From contig JAIDYR010000068.1 of NCBI GenBank assembly GCA_029057985.1, positions 1-54,527 of the forward strand: DNA of 54,527 nucleotides, in the 5' to 3' direction. The translations under genes and the position numbers were made by a program. The DNA comes from Muribaculaceae bacterium. GTDB lineage: Bacteria; Bacteroidota; Bacteroidia; Bacteroidales; Muribaculaceae. This document shows positions 35,739-45,535 of the stretch, in pieces (the first letter of the stretch is position 1; each line of letters starts with the position of its first letter). The notes under the pieces were generated by a model. The model did not search any database and had not been told where the DNA came from. It saw nothing but the letters and a program-made list of their open reading frames with translations.

Positions 35739-38072
35739 CTATTTATCCATTGTGACGAGGAGTTCTTCGTTAGTACGGGTCATCTCCATGCGCTTCTTCA
35801 TAAATTCCATAGCTTCGAGGGAATTCATGTCGGCAAGATAGTTGCGGAGGATCCACATTCTGTTGAGCATTTCCTGACTTTGGAGCAGATCATCGCGACG
35901 TGTCGAAGAGGCTATGATGTCGACAGCCGGGAATATGCGCTTGTTGCTAAGCTTGCGGTCAAGCTGAAGCTCCATGTTGCCGGTGCCCTTAAACTCTTCA
36001 AAGATAACTTCGTCCATTTTTGAAGATGTCTCAGTGAGGGCTGTGGCTATGATAGTAAGGCTGCCGCCGCCTTCTATATTACGGGCGGCTCCGAAGAAGC
36101 GTTTGGGTCTCTGAAGTGCGTTGGCGTCGACGCCGCCGGAAAGAATCTTGCCTGATGCGGGAGAGACTGTATTGTAGGCGCGTGCCAATCGGGTGATGGA
36201 ATCGAGCATGATGACAACGTCGTGGCCACACTCTACAAGGCGCTTTGCTTTTTCAAGTACAATTCCGGCAATTTTGACGTGGCGCTCAGCCGGCTCATCG
36301 AATGTAGAGGCGATGACTTCCGCATTTACGCTTCGGGCCATATCGGTCACTTCCTCCGGGCGCTCGTCGATGAGCAGCATTATGATATAGGTCTCAGGAT
36401 GATTTTCTGCGATCGCATTTGCGATATCCTTGAGGAGTATTGTCTTACCGGTCTTCGGAGGCGCTACGATCAGGGCTCGCTGGCCTTTACCGATAGGCGC
36501 AAACATATCGACAACGCGAGTCGAAAGATTATTCGTCTTGCCGCGGGTAAGATCAAATTTCTCATCCGGGAAAAGGGGCACGAGGTGCTCGAAAGGCACT
36601 CTGTCGCGGATGACGTCGGGATTAAGGCCATTGACCGATATGACTTCGCAGAGCGGGAAATATTTTTCACCCTCGCGTGGCGGGCGGATTGATGCCTCGA
36701 CTACATCGCCGGCTTTGAGTCCGAATGCTTTAATGATATTCTGGGGCACATAGACGTCATCCGGAGAGGCGAGATAATTGTAGTCGCTTGAGCGGAGGAA
36801 CCCGAATCCTTCGGGCATTATCTCCAAAACTCCGAAGCAATTGAAGATGCCATCCAGGTCATATTGCTCAGTAAGACGCTGTTGCTCTTTTAGCATCAGG
36901 CGTTGCTGCATTCTTTGCTTTTTGGTCAGATGCTGATTCCCGGATAGATTAATTCCGGCCTGCTGGGATATTTTAGGAAGTTGCGAGTTTGCTCGCGGCT
37001 CACCGATAATCACCGGTCGAGCAGCTTCAGCTGCGGCCGCCTCTTCCTTCTCCTGCTGGGAGCGCGGCTTGAAAGTCTTGCCCTTCTTGCCGGAGAAGAT
37101 CATGTCAAGATCTGAATGTTTCTGCTGATTATTGCGGTTGCCGGATTGCTGATTATTCTGGCGGTTCTGATTGTTGTGTTGGTTCTGATTGTTGTGTTTA
37201 GGAAATAATTCATCGAAATCGACAGAATATTTTCCTATAGCCTGTTTCGGTTGCTGCTGTCCGGCTTCAGGATAATCGGGCAAAGCGAGTCTGCGTGAGT
37301 CATCCGAGGAGGCTCCCATATCTCTGACTTCGGCATTGCGGGGAGAATCAATACTTTCAGTCGTCTCCTTAGGATCACGTCCATTTGCATAAGCTGGAAT
37401 ATCCTCGCCGTTGTCTCTGGCCGCTATAGCCGCGAGAGCGGCAGCTTCAAGTTCTTTAAGAGCCTTCGACTTGCGTCCGCGACGCTTACGGAGAGTCGCG
37501 ATGACTTCTTCCGGAGTCATTTTGGAGAAATCGGGATTCTTTTTGGATTGCTCGTCGGAAGAAGAGAGGGCCTCTGCTTCGAGCGTGGATGCATCTTCAG
37601 ACATGATTAAAGGGAGTTGGCCGTTAGGATTAAGAGTTGTTGGATTCTTGGATGAGTCATTATTTGACTGCTCAGTCTTTTTATTCTCTTTTTTAGGACG
37701 ACCGCGTCGTTTTTTCTTTTCAGTCTGCTGGGGTTGTTGCGTATTATCGTATGAGGATTCAGAAGACATCTCCTCATCTGAGGATTTGGTAGTATCCGCT
37801 TCAGCGTCCACATCCATTTTGTCAGGTTTCCCGTTTTTCTTCTGTCGAGGTTTGCGTTCTTTCTTTTCGTTGCGGGCGCGAATGGCTTCAGTACGGGCGC
37901 GCGCCGTCTCTCTTGAAACTTCAGCCTTGGCAGTGTCAATGGCTTGATTGTCAAGTATATGATAGATAGATTCCTGAAGATTATCTTCAGAAGCGTTTTT
38001 CATTCCCATGGAATTGGCAATTTCTATTACTTTCGCCGGCTCCATGTCGTAGAGTTCCTGGAGGTTATACAT
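35739..38072 (-). CDS. rho: Transcription termination factor Rho with a long disordered insertion
   Basis: I start at 38072 ([10 protein letters not shown]); the frame is open further upstream but without coding character. The 777-residue product has an N-terminal SAP-like helical part (about 1-50), about 350 residues of low-complexity sequence rich in K, R, E, Q and N (with N-N-Q-N repeats), then the cold-shock RNA-binding domain and RecA-type ATPase: Walker A P-P-K-T-G-K-T and Walker B V-I-M-L-D-S. E. coli Rho has 419 residues. A disordered insertion like this is known in gut Bacteroides Rho, where it supports phase separation. A 5' leader of over 300 bases precedes the start. Confidence 0.96.
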   Translation of the reverse strand: MYNLQELYDMEPAKVIEIANSMGMKNASEDNLQESIYHILDNQAIDTAKAEVSRETARARTEAIRARNEKKERKPRQKKNGKPDKMDVDAEADTTKSSDEEMSSESSYDNTQQPQQTEKKKRRGRPKKENKKTEQSNNDSSKNPTTLNPNGQLPLIMSEDASTLEAEALSSSDEQSKKNPDFSKMTPEEVIATLRKRRGRKSKALKELEAAALAAIAARDNGEDIPAYANGRDPKETTESIDSPRNAEVRDMGASSDDSRRLALPDYPEAGQQQPKQAIGKYSVDFDELFPKHNNQNQHNNQNRQNNQQSGNRNNQQKHSDLDMIFSGKKGKTFKPRSQQEKEEAAAAEAARPVIIGEPRANSQLPKISQQAGINLSGNQHLTKKQRMQQRLMLKEQQRLTEQYDLDGIFNCFGVLEIMPEGFGFLRSSDYNYLASPDDVYVPQNIIKAFGLKAGDVVEASIRPPREGEKYFPLCEVISVNGLNPDVIRDRVPFEHLVPLFPDEKFDLTRGKTNNLSTRVVDMFAPIGKGQRALIVAPPKTGKTILLKDIANAIAENHPETYIIMLLIDERPEEVTDMARSVNAEVIASTFDEPAERHVKIAGIVLEKAKRLVECGHDVVIMLDSITRLARAYNTVSPASGKILSGGVDANALQRPKRFFGAARNIEGGGSLTIIATALTETSSKMDEVIFEEFKGTGNMELQLDRKLSNKRIFPAVDIIASSTRRDDLLQSQEMLNRMWILRNYLADMNSLEAMEFMKKRMEMTRTNEELLVTMDK

Positions 38073-38385
38073 AAAAAATATGTGATATTGTGTCTTATCC
38101 TGCAGATGGGGAATCCTTAATGTCAGAGTGATAGGGGCTGATTTCCCTGTAGGATAATAAAATGGGTCAAAATTATAAATACCGATCCCATAGGGTTGCA
38201 CGAAATGCAGACGCCGGCTTCTGTCAGCCAGGCTTTGAATATAATAAATTAAGAGGGGGAATCGGATTGGTGATTATTAGCCTGCATACGGGAGAGGCAG
38301 TCTTTGCGGCTAAAGGGAGAGAATTTTGGTGAATCTTGGGGAATTGCAGGAGAGAGATCGAACGTGCGGAACCGTTCTGACTCTG

Positions 38386-38417
38386 CAAAATTACAAATTT
38401 AATTTTATTTATGCAAA
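38386..38417 (-). promoter_or_regulatory. Promoter of rho, with a leader of about 310 bases
   Basis: On the - strand TTTG (38414-38417), 20 bases, TAATTTTG (38386-38393). The stretch 38073-38380 is therefore transcribed leader. I see no strong hairpin or leader peptide in it; Rho genes are often self-regulated in the leader. Confidence 0.75.
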
Positions 38418-39832
38418 TTCAGATAAAATATTTTGTGGCATTTTTCATCTATCAGGTCAGTTCCCCCGCGTCGGATACCCGGAATCCATACTATCTCCCC
38501 AGATTCTTTATTTATCAGCAGATTAATGAATTGGCGACGTGCAAATGGGACGGCTGCTTCTCTCATGACGTCGCTTACAAGTTTTGATTTCCGCCGGCCG
38601 CCTTTAGTGGGGAATAATAAAATTCGGTCGCCCTTCTTTGGCCGGCGCCATTCATAACAGGAGGGAGGGTGGGGGAGATATACTTCATCTGCAGACGCTA
38701 CTCTTATTTTTTCAAATATCTCCTTTGAGGGCGCCAGTATTTTCCATTCCGAAGTTGCATGGTGGAGATCGTTGACATTCCCGTTCGATTGATTTGCTAT
38801 GCAGAGTTCAGAGTTGATGGGCTCAAGTCTGAGAGAGGAGTCGGTAGTGACTATCCTGCTTCCGTCGTCAAGAGTCCAATGCCGCCCGGCTGTCGGATTA
38901 TCCGAACGATTAAGGTCAGGTATATGATCCGCGATCTCTCGTGCTTTCGCAGTTGAGATGCCGCGAGGAGAAAGCCAGGAAAAGATCAGAGTCAGCGGAG
39001 CCGGAAAAAGATGTATATCCTTGTACGCGATTTCATTTAAATCATCCACATTATGATTCCTGATGAATTCTGCAACTGCATATTCGGTCAGAGCAGAAGC
39101 TTCTTCCTGAAGTTCAATTGAATTCTGCAATGCAGAATCCAGCCCTTCCCATCGACTGCGTAGTTGAGGAAGAATTTCATTGCGTAGAAAATTTCTTCGG
39201 TAATCGGAGTGAAGGTTGGTAGAATCAGTCATGAAGAGAGGGGAGGATTTATCCGGAGCATCCTCAAGCAGCCGGAGAATATCTTTTCTTGACAGACCCA
39301 GGAGGGGCCGGAATATTCTATCGCCCAATGGCGACATTCCGCGTAAACCGCGGGGAGAACTTCCCCGAAGAAGATTAAGCAAGAGCGTTTCTTCGTTATC
39401 GTCAGCATTGTGGCCGGTTGCAATGAGTCGTATGTCAGCCTCCCGGCAAAGTCTGTCCCACCAGGAATGTCGCAGTTCGCGTGCGGCCATCTCAATCGAG
39501 AGCTTGTGCTCCCGGGCATAACCGAGAGTATCGAATCTTTCGAAGAAGAATTCCACGTCTGACATTGAAAATGCCAGCTCTCTGACGAAATTTTCATCAC
39601 GCATGCTCTCCTCCGCTCTAAGCTGAAAATTTGCGTGAGCCGCCGCCAGACGAAATCCGGGGATATCTTTGGCCGTCTCAGCGAGCAGGCGCAGTGCCAG
39701 AACGCTGTCGGCGCCTCCGCTCAATCCGAGCAGAACCGATCGGATATCATGCGTCAGGATGTAATTACGTAATTTCCGGACTGCATCACGGAATGTCGGG
39801 GCCTCTCCGGGCTGAATCGCAAACTCTCTCAT
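38405..39832 (-). CDS. tilS: tRNA(Ile)-lysidine synthase
   Basis: The 475-residue product modifies C34 of the AUA-reading tRNA-Ile to lysidine using ATP. The PP-loop motif S-G-G-A-D-S lies at 38-43, followed by the N-terminal ATPase domain with N-A-D-D-N-E-E-T and R-G, then a linker and the C-terminal TilS domain. Length is normal. The rho promoter's -33 element lies inside its 3' end. Confidence 0.95.
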   Translation of the reverse strand: MREFAIQPGEAPTFRDAVRKLRNYILTHDIRSVLLGLSGGADSVLALRLLAETAKDIPGFRLAAAHANFQLRAEESMRDENFVRELAFSMSDVEFFFERFDTLGYAREHKLSIEMAARELRHSWWDRLCREADIRLIATGHNADDNEETLLLNLLRGSSPRGLRGMSPLGDRIFRPLLGLSRKDILRLLEDAPDKSSPLFMTDSTNLHSDYRRNFLRNEILPQLRSRWEGLDSALQNSIELQEEASALTEYAVAEFIRNHNVDDLNEIAYKDIHLFPAPLTLIFSWLSPRGISTAKAREIADHIPDLNRSDNPTAGRHWTLDDGSRIVTTDSSLRLEPINSELCIANQSNGNVNDLHHATSEWKILAPSKEIFEKIRVASADEVYLPHPPSCYEWRRPKKGDRILLFPTKGGRRKSKLVSDVMREAAVPFARRQFINLLINKESGEIVWIPGIRRGGTDLIDEKCHKIFYLNLHK

Positions 39833-40070
39833 ATTTATTTTAACATGCCGGTTGCCTGAAAAATTGCGTTATACACCCTCCATTCGCGAAAAAATCTTTG
39901 GATTGTCAAAAAATATGAAAAATTATTTCAACAAAAACAATTGTTTTTATGTTATAAAATTGCTGACCTGCATGAGGAAGCTTTATGAATACGCTGAATC
40001 TGAAAGGTCATCCGATAAATTACATCCGATAAATTAAAATAAATTTATAAAATAAAATTTAAACTATAAC

Positions 40071-40625
40071 ATGGCAAAACAATGGATTTGCACTATCTGC
40101 GGTTATGTAGCAGATGGTGATGTAGCTCCCGAAAAGTGCCCGCAGTGTGGCGCTCCTCAGTCTAAGTTCAAAGAACTCGACCAGACCGAACTTCTGAAAT
40201 TCGTCACGGAGCATGAGATCGGCGTTGCAAAGGACTGCGACGAGGAGATGAAGAAAGACCTTAACAACCACTTCCTCGGGGAATGTACAGAAGTAGGCAT
40301 GTATCTTGCTATGTCTCGTCAGGCAGATCGCGAAGGTTATCCCGAAGTAGCTGATGCATTCAAGCGTTACGCTTGGGAAGAGGCTGAGCATGCCGCCAAG
40401 TTTGCAGAACTTCTCGGCGACATGGTATGGGACACTAAGACCAACCTCGAGAAGCGTATGCACGCTGAAGCGGGCGCTAACGAAGACAAGATGCGTATCG
40501 CCAAAAATGCGAAGGCGCAGAACCTCGACGCTATTCACGACACAGTGCATGAGATGGCTAAGGATGAAGCTCGCCATGGCCGCGGCTTCTATGGTCTCTA
40601 CAAGCGTTTCTTCGAAGGAAAATAA
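40071..40625 (+). CDS. Rubrerythrin with N-terminal rubredoxin domain
   Basis: The 184-residue product has its rubredoxin-type iron site first (C-T-I-C-G near 8-12 and C-P-Q-C-G near 23-27), then the diiron four-helix part with E-E-A-E-H and D-E-A-R-H. This is the reverse-order (NADH peroxidase) type found in anaerobes. It reduces hydrogen peroxide. Its codons are more GC-rich at third positions than those of the neighbours, fitting high expression. A T-rich terminator follows. Confidence 0.93.
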   Translation: MAKQWICTICGYVADGDVAPEKCPQCGAPQSKFKELDQTELLKFVTEHEIGVAKDCDEEMKKDLNNHFLGECTEVGMYLAMSRQADREGYPEVADAFKRYAWEEAEHAAKFAELLGDMVWDTKTNLEKRMHAEAGANEDKMRIAKNAKAQNLDAIHDTVHEMAKDEARHGRGFYGLYKRFFEGK

Positions 40626-40645
40626 TAATAGTTTTATATTTACAG

Positions 40646-40680
40646 AAAAAGGGTATGCCTACAACGGCATGCCTTTTTTT
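40646..40680 (+). terminator. Terminator of rubrerythrin gene
   Basis: AAAAAGGGTATGCC and GGCATGCCTTTTTTT form a hairpin with a T tract 20 bases after the stop. Confidence 0.9.
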
Positions 40681-40687
40681 ATGGCAT

Positions 40688-40718
40688 TTTGTCATGTCGC
40701 AAAAATTTTGTAATTTTG
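40688..40718 (+). promoter_or_regulatory. Promoter of ruvX-def-ettA
   Basis: TTTG (40688-40691), 19 bases, TAATTTTG (40711-40718). The pseudoknot-like element lies between the start point and the ruvX start codon. Confidence 0.7.
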
Positions 40719-40753
40719 TAAGATAAGAAAGTGAGAAAAATTAATGAACATGT

Positions 40754-40814
40754 AAAAAGAACGGGTTTTATTGTTCAAGTAATTTTTTTCATTAAAGAAT
40801 TTTAGAACTTACTT
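40754..40814 (+). repeat. Pseudoknot-like element, copy 2, in the ruvX leader
   Basis: It shares 32 of 33 bases with 42-74 and the end GAACTTACTT (40805-40814). GTTC (40773-40776) can pair with GAAC at 40759-40762 or 40805-40808, and CAAGTAA (40776-40782) with TTACTTG (40809-40815), whose last base is the G of the ruvX GTG start. The middle differs in sequence and length from copy 1. Confidence 0.6.
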
Positions 40815-41234
40815 GTGGGAAGAGTATTAGCTATTGACTACGGAAGAAAGCGTTGCGGCATAGCCGTGACCGATCCCTTGCGTATCTCCGCAAATGGCCT
40901 TCCTACAGTCCGCACCTGCGATCTGATGGCCTTCCTCTGCGATTACTGCGGCCGCGAAGCCGTCGATATCATTGTCGTCGGAGAGCCAAAGACAGTGAGA
41001 GGTGAGGATTCCGAAAGTGCGAGATATATCGCTCCTTTCCTACGCCAACTCGCAAAGGTGATGCCTGAGATGAAAGTGGAGCGCTTCGACGAACGGTTCA
41101 CTTCTGTCATAGCCCACAGGGCAATGATTGATGCCGGCCTCAGCAAAACGCGTAGGCAAGATAAGGGCTTGGCTGATAAGACCGCGGCAGTCATTATCCT
41201 GACGGATTGGCTCAACAGCAATTCGATTCTATGA
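40815..41234 (+). CDS. ruvX: Holliday-junction resolvase-like protein RuvX (YqgF)
   Basis: The 139-residue RNase H-fold protein has A-I-D-Y-G-R-K-R-C-G-I-A near the start, the V-V-G-E-P motif, E-R-F-D-E-R-F-T-S and a final D-K-T-A-A-V-I-I-L. In E. coli it takes part in 16S rRNA 5' processing. It starts at GTG directly after the pseudoknot-like element, with no clear ribosome-binding site. It is followed by def and ettA. Confidence 0.93.
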   Translation: MGRVLAIDYGRKRCGIAVTDPLRISANGLPTVRTCDLMAFLCDYCGREAVDIIVVGEPKTVRGEDSESARYIAPFLRQLAKVMPEMKVERFDERFTSVIAHRAMIDAGLSKTRRQDKGLADKTAAVIILTDWLNSNSIL

Positions 41235-41300
41235 AGTATCGGGAAGCTGAGGGATATTCAGCCATGACAATCCACTATCCGAAATAATTATAAACTGAAT

Positions 41301-41849
41301 ATGATACTACCTGTCTATCTGCTCGGTCATCCCGTGCTACGCGAGGAGACCGAGGATATTACTCCCGACTATCCTGATCTGCAGCGTCTGATAGAGAATA
41401 TGTGGGAGACTATGTATAATTCTGATGGTGTCGGCCTTGCCGCTCCACAGATCGGGAAGTCGATTTCCGTAATTGTCATTGACGGGAATCCTGTAGCGGA
41501 TTCTTTTCCGGAGTGTGATGGATTGAAGCTCGTCTTGATCAATCCGGAATTAGAGGTTATTGAGGATGAAGCGCCCGTCAGCCGACCTGAAGGATGCCTT
41601 TCACTTCCCGGAATCAATGAGAATGTGAAGCGCCATGAACATGTAATCCTGCGTTGGCTCGACGAGAATTTCCAGCCTCACGAGCAGGAATTCCGCGGTT
41701 TCGCATCGCGAATCATCCAGCATGAATTCGATCATCTCCTCGGCGAGGTATTTACGGATCATATATCTCCGATCCGCAAACAGATGATCAAGACCAAACT
41801 CAATAATATCGCCAAAGGCAAAGTGCGCGCATCATATCGCACAAAATAA
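41301..41849 (+). CDS. def: Peptide deformylase
   Basis: The 182-residue metalloenzyme removes the formyl group from new proteins. All three motifs are present: G-V-G-L-A-A-P-Q, E-G-C-L-S-L-P-G and Q-H-E-F-D-H, the last with the catalytic Glu and two metal-binding His. The gene lies between ruvX and ettA, 9 bases from the latter. Confidence 0.97.
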   Translation: MILPVYLLGHPVLREETEDITPDYPDLQRLIENMWETMYNSDGVGLAAPQIGKSISVIVIDGNPVADSFPECDGLKLVLINPELEVIEDEAPVSRPEGCLSLPGINENVKRHEHVILRWLDENFQPHEQEFRGFASRIIQHEFDHLLGEVFTDHISPIRKQMIKTKLNNIAKGKVRASYRTK

Positions 41850-41858
41850 AGTTACATT

Positions 41859-43547
41859 ATGGCAGACGATAAAAAAATCATATTCTCGATGGTCGGGGTC
41901 AGCAAGGTGATTCCGCCTCAGCGCCAGATTCTGAAAAATATATATCTGTCGTTTTTCTATGGTGCGAAGATCGGCATCATCGGTCTGAACGGCAGTGGTA
42001 AATCGACTCTTCTTAAAATCATCGCCGGACTTGACAAGTCATATCAGGGAGAGGTAGTATTCTCTCCGGGCTATTCAGTGGGCTATCTTGAGCAGGAGCC
42101 TAAGCTCGACCCGGATAAAACCGTGAAGGAAGTAGTAGAGGAGGGTGTAGCTCCGATCATGCAGTTGCTGAAAGATTATGAGGAGGTCAACAATGCTTTC
42201 TGTGATCCCGAAGTCCTGGAGGATCCTGAGAAGATGGAGAAACTCATGAACCGCCAGGCTGAACTTCAGGATAAACTTGATGCTACCGACGCCTGGAATA
42301 TCGACAATAAGCTTGAGCGCGCGATGGATGCTCTCCGTTGTCCGCCCGACGATCAGAAGATCTCGACTCTGTCGGGTGGAGAACGCCGACGTGTCGCTCT
42401 ATGCCGACTGCTGCTTCAGCAGCCGGATATCCTTCTGCTCGATGAGCCTACCAACCATCTTGACGCCGAGTCGATCGACTGGCTCGAACAGCATCTCCAA
42501 CAGTATCCCGGAACTGTAATAGCCGTGACCCACGACCGCTACTTCCTCGACCACGTTGCCGGTTGGATTCTGGAACTCGACCGCGGCGAAGGGATCCCCT
42601 GGAAGGGTAATTATTCATCCTGGCTCGACCAGAAGACAAAGCGGATGGCACAGGAGGAGAAAGCAGCCTCGAAGCGACGGAAGACTCTGGAGCGCGAGCT
42701 GGAATGGGTCAGAATGGCTCCCAAGGCCCGTCAGGCCAAAGGTAAGGCCCGATTGTCGAGCTATGACCGTCTTCTCAACGAAGACCAGAAGGCCCGCGAG
42801 GAGAAACTTGAAATCTTTATCCCCAATGGTCCGCGATTGGGCAATAAGGTTATTGAGTCGATCGATCTTGCCAAGGCATTCGGCGATAAGGTGCTCTTCG
42901 ACGGTCTGAACTTTATGTTGCCTCCTAATGGCATTGTTGGAGTTATCGGACCTAACGGAGCCGGCAAGACCACTCTTTTCAAACTCATAATGGGCCTTGA
43001 GAAGCAGGATAAGGGTCAGTTTGAGGTCGGTGAGACGGTTAAGATAGCTTACGTCGACCAGACGCATAAGGATCTGTCGCCTGAAAAGACGGTCTATGAA
43101 GTAATCTCTCAGGGTGTCGATTCATTCCGCATGGGTGGCCGAGATATGAATGCCCGGGCCTATCTATCAAAGTTCAACTTCACGGGAGCTGATCAGGAGA
43201 AGAAAATCGGCGTTCTGTCAGGAGGAGAAAGAAATAGACTGCATCTTGCGATGGCTTTGAAAGAGGAGGGCAACGTGCTGCTGCTTGACGAGCCGACGAA
43301 TGATATTGACGTCAACACTCTCCGCGCGCTTGAAGAGGGTCTGGAGAATTTCGCGGGGTGTGCGGTAGTAATCAGCCATGACCGTTGGTTTCTTGACCGT
43401 ATAGCCACTCATATTCTCGCATTCGAAGGAGATTCCAAAGTGACTTTCTACGAAGGATCCTACTCCGACTACGAAGAATATCGCAAGAAGCGCGACGGAG
43501 TCATCGACACTCCCCATCGCATCCGCTATCGCAAGCTGATGGAATAA
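41859..43547 (+). CDS. ettA: ABC-F translation factor EttA
   Basis: The 562-residue protein has two ATPase domains without membrane segments. Walker A motifs are G-L-N-G-S-G-K-S-T and G-P-N-G-A-G-K-T-T, signatures L-S-G-G-E-R-R-R-V and L-S-G-G-E-R-N-R-L, Walker B sites L-L-L-D-E-P-T-N-H and L-L-L-D-E-P-T-N-D. The linker arm has the K/R-rich stretch of EttA. It is the energy-dependent translational throttle binding at the ribosomal E site. Length matches E. coli EttA (555). Confidence 0.95.
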   Translation: MADDKKIIFSMVGVSKVIPPQRQILKNIYLSFFYGAKIGIIGLNGSGKSTLLKIIAGLDKSYQGEVVFSPGYSVGYLEQEPKLDPDKTVKEVVEEGVAPIMQLLKDYEEVNNAFCDPEVLEDPEKMEKLMNRQAELQDKLDATDAWNIDNKLERAMDALRCPPDDQKISTLSGGERRRVALCRLLLQQPDILLLDEPTNHLDAESIDWLEQHLQQYPGTVIAVTHDRYFLDHVAGWILELDRGEGIPWKGNYSSWLDQKTKRMAQEEKAASKRRKTLERELEWVRMAPKARQAKGKARLSSYDRLLNEDQKAREEKLEIFIPNGPRLGNKVIESIDLAKAFGDKVLFDGLNFMLPPNGIVGVIGPNGAGKTTLFKLIMGLEKQDKGQFEVGETVKIAYVDQTHKDLSPEKTVYEVISQGVDSFRMGGRDMNARAYLSKFNFTGADQEKKIGVLSGGERNRLHLAMALKEEGNVLLLDEPTNDIDVNTLRALEEGLENFAGCAVVISHDRWFLDRIATHILAFEGDSKVTFYEGSYSDYEEYRKKRDGVIDTPHRIRYRKLME

Positions 43548-43570
43548 TATGATTCAAAAGTAATAATAGC

Positions 43571-43616
43571 AAAAAATAAATCAGCGATTCAAATTTGAAT
43601 CGCTGATTTATTTTTT
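43571..43616. terminator. 46-base perfect palindromic terminator
   Basis: The arms 43571-43593 and 43594-43616 are exactly complementary with a T/A run at each end. It lies between convergent ettA and the AspT-type gene and should stop both. Confidence 0.92.
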
Positions 43617-43635
43617 GTTCCGGATGTCAGGGCTG

Positions 43636-45327
43636 CTATAGGAAGCAGAGGATGATGACCTGGGCTACTATGACTCGCATGAACATCGTCAGAGGATAGA
43701 CCGTCGAGTAAGCTACGGCCGGAGAGTCGTTGTTGGCGACCTTATTAGCGTATGCCAGAGCCGGAGGATCAGTGTAGTTGCCGCTCATCATGCCGATTAT
43801 ATGCAGATAATTCATCTTGTATTTGCCTCGGGCGATTATGCCTACGATCAGCAGAGGGATAAACGTGATAAGGAATCCATAGCCGACCCAGAGAGCCCCC
43901 TGATAATTGAATACTGTAGCTGCGAAATTCTTGCCGGCCGCGATGCCTACGGATGCAAGGAAGAGGCAGATGCCTATCTCGCGGAGAAGAAGGTTGGCTG
44001 AGGAGTTGGTATAAGTGACGAGATGAATTTTCGTGCCATACGCGCTCAGAAGGATTGCCACAACGAGCGGTCCGCCGGCAAGACCGAGCTTCATCGGCAC
44101 TGACATGCCCGGGAACTGCAAAGGAATCGAACCGACCAATATGCCGAGGAAGATACCGATAAACATCGTGATGAGATTCGGTTCGTTGAGGCGCTTCATG
44201 GAATTGCCGAGCTTTGCGGCTACGGAGTTGATATCATCGAGTTTGCCGACGACCGTGATGCGGTCGCCCATCTGCAGGCGGATATTAGGTGAGGCAAGAA
44301 GATCTACACCCGCACGGTTGACGCGAGTCACGTTAAGGCCATAGGCTGTGCGCATATGGAGCGATCCGAGTTTTGCTCCGTTGTATTCGGTCTTGGTGAC
44401 AATGATACGCCGCGAGACGATCGGACCTTTATCCATTTCCCATTTCTTCTCTACTTTCGGCCCTATGAATCGGGTGAAAATTTCCTCATCCTTGATCGAG
44501 CATATGATCAGGATGAGTTCATCCTTCTCTATGACATTGTCGGCGTTGGGGATTATCTCCTTTCCGTCTTTTGTCTCAATTCGGGAAACGACGAAATCTG
44601 CTGAAATAAGCGTGTGGAGTTTGCGGATGGTCAGGCCTTCGATAAGATCGTTAGTGACGCGATAGGTCACACGGTGGGGAGCCATAAGGGAGGCTTTCTT
44701 ATCGTCTTCGATTACTTCGATCTCCTTGTCGACATCAACCCGGAAAAATTTCTTGATAAGAATCATTGTCAGGATGATGCCTATTACGCCAAGGGGATAA
44801 GCGGCTGCATAACCCATCGACATCTGCTGGCTGATGTTGTAAGCGTCTTCGTGTACTTGCAAGACTGTCTGCTGAGCCGCACCGAGACCGGGCGTGTTGG
44901 TAACCGCACCGCTCATGATGCCTACCATTTCGTAAAGAGAAGTCTCTCCTCCGGCTGCCTTCTGGCAGAAGAAGATTACGAGGGTCACGACGACGTTAAG
45001 TCCGATGCCGAGCATGGCAAGTCCGTTCATCCGGATTCCCCCTTCTTTAAAGGATGAGAAGAAGCCCGGGCCAACCTGCATACCTATAGAAAAGATGAAA
45101 AGAATAAGGCCGAACTCACGTAGAAAATGAAGAGTGTCGCCCTGCACGCCGTAACCAAGATGGCCCATCAGCAATCCGACGAAGAGCACGAATGTAACTC
45201 CAAGCGAAACACCGAAAATCTTGATCTTGCCTAAAAATATTCCTGCGAAAATCACGAAGGAATAGAGCATGATCGTATTGGCCAGGGATTGCGACGACGG
45301 CGCAACAAGAGATATTAGCCAATCCAT
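43636..45327 (-). CDS. AspT/YidE-type putative transporter
   Basis: The 563-residue membrane protein has about five N-terminal helices, a central soluble part with two TrkA-C-like domains (about 200-375, with I-I-P-N-A-D-N-V-I and R-L-Q-M-G-D-R), then about five more helices. This is the aspartate:alanine exchanger layout. The substrate is not certain. On the - strand TAATTTTG (45411-45418) is a possible -7 element; no TTTG -33 is seen. Confidence 0.88.
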   Translation of the reverse strand: MDWLISLVAPSSQSLANTIMLYSFVIFAGIFLGKIKIFGVSLGVTFVLFVGLLMGHLGYGVQGDTLHFLREFGLILFIFSIGMQVGPGFFSSFKEGGIRMNGLAMLGIGLNVVVTLVIFFCQKAAGGETSLYEMVGIMSGAVTNTPGLGAAQQTVLQVHEDAYNISQQMSMGYAAAYPLGVIGIILTMILIKKFFRVDVDKEIEVIEDDKKASLMAPHRVTYRVTNDLIEGLTIRKLHTLISADFVVSRIETKDGKEIIPNADNVIEKDELILIICSIKDEEIFTRFIGPKVEKKWEMDKGPIVSRRIIVTKTEYNGAKLGSLHMRTAYGLNVTRVNRAGVDLLASPNIRLQMGDRITVVGKLDDINSVAAKLGNSMKRLNEPNLITMFIGIFLGILVGSIPLQFPGMSVPMKLGLAGGPLVVAILLSAYGTKIHLVTYTNSSANLLLREIGICLFLASVGIAAGKNFAATVFNYQGALWVGYGFLITFIPLLIVGIIARGKYKMNYLHIIGMMSGNYTDPPALAYANKVANNDSPAVAYSTVYPLTMFMRVIVAQVIILCFL

Positions 45328-45535
45328 TGCTAAGTAAATTTAATAGATATAGTTTAAATTTTTTTACCTTTATTTTACCCGTATGGAAATCCCTTGCGGA
45401 TTTCAGACTGCAAAATTAGTAATTTTTTCGCAGAAATTTAGTAACTTTGTAGTAGAAATTGACTGAACGGTCATTTACTGTGTCCCTTAAGGGGAGTTGA
45501 ATTCTATAACTCAAAATCAAAGCATATATATTATT

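Noticed and set aside
37411..37947. 178-residue ORF opposite rho
   Set aside because: It is a shadow of the biased, low-complexity rho insertion; composition is serine-rich and without motifs.
39852..40037. 61-residue ORF between tilS and rubrerythrin
   Set aside because: It is AT-rich intergenic sequence with no start signal; nothing supports translation.
40059..40577. 172-residue ORF opposite rubrerythrin
   Set aside because: It is antisense to a strongly conserved gene, with no signal or motif of its own.
42..40814. The two 33-base repeats as attachment sites of a 40-kb mobile element
   Set aside because: Many conserved genes lie between them, no integrase is present, and copy 2 sits in a leader next to a start codon.
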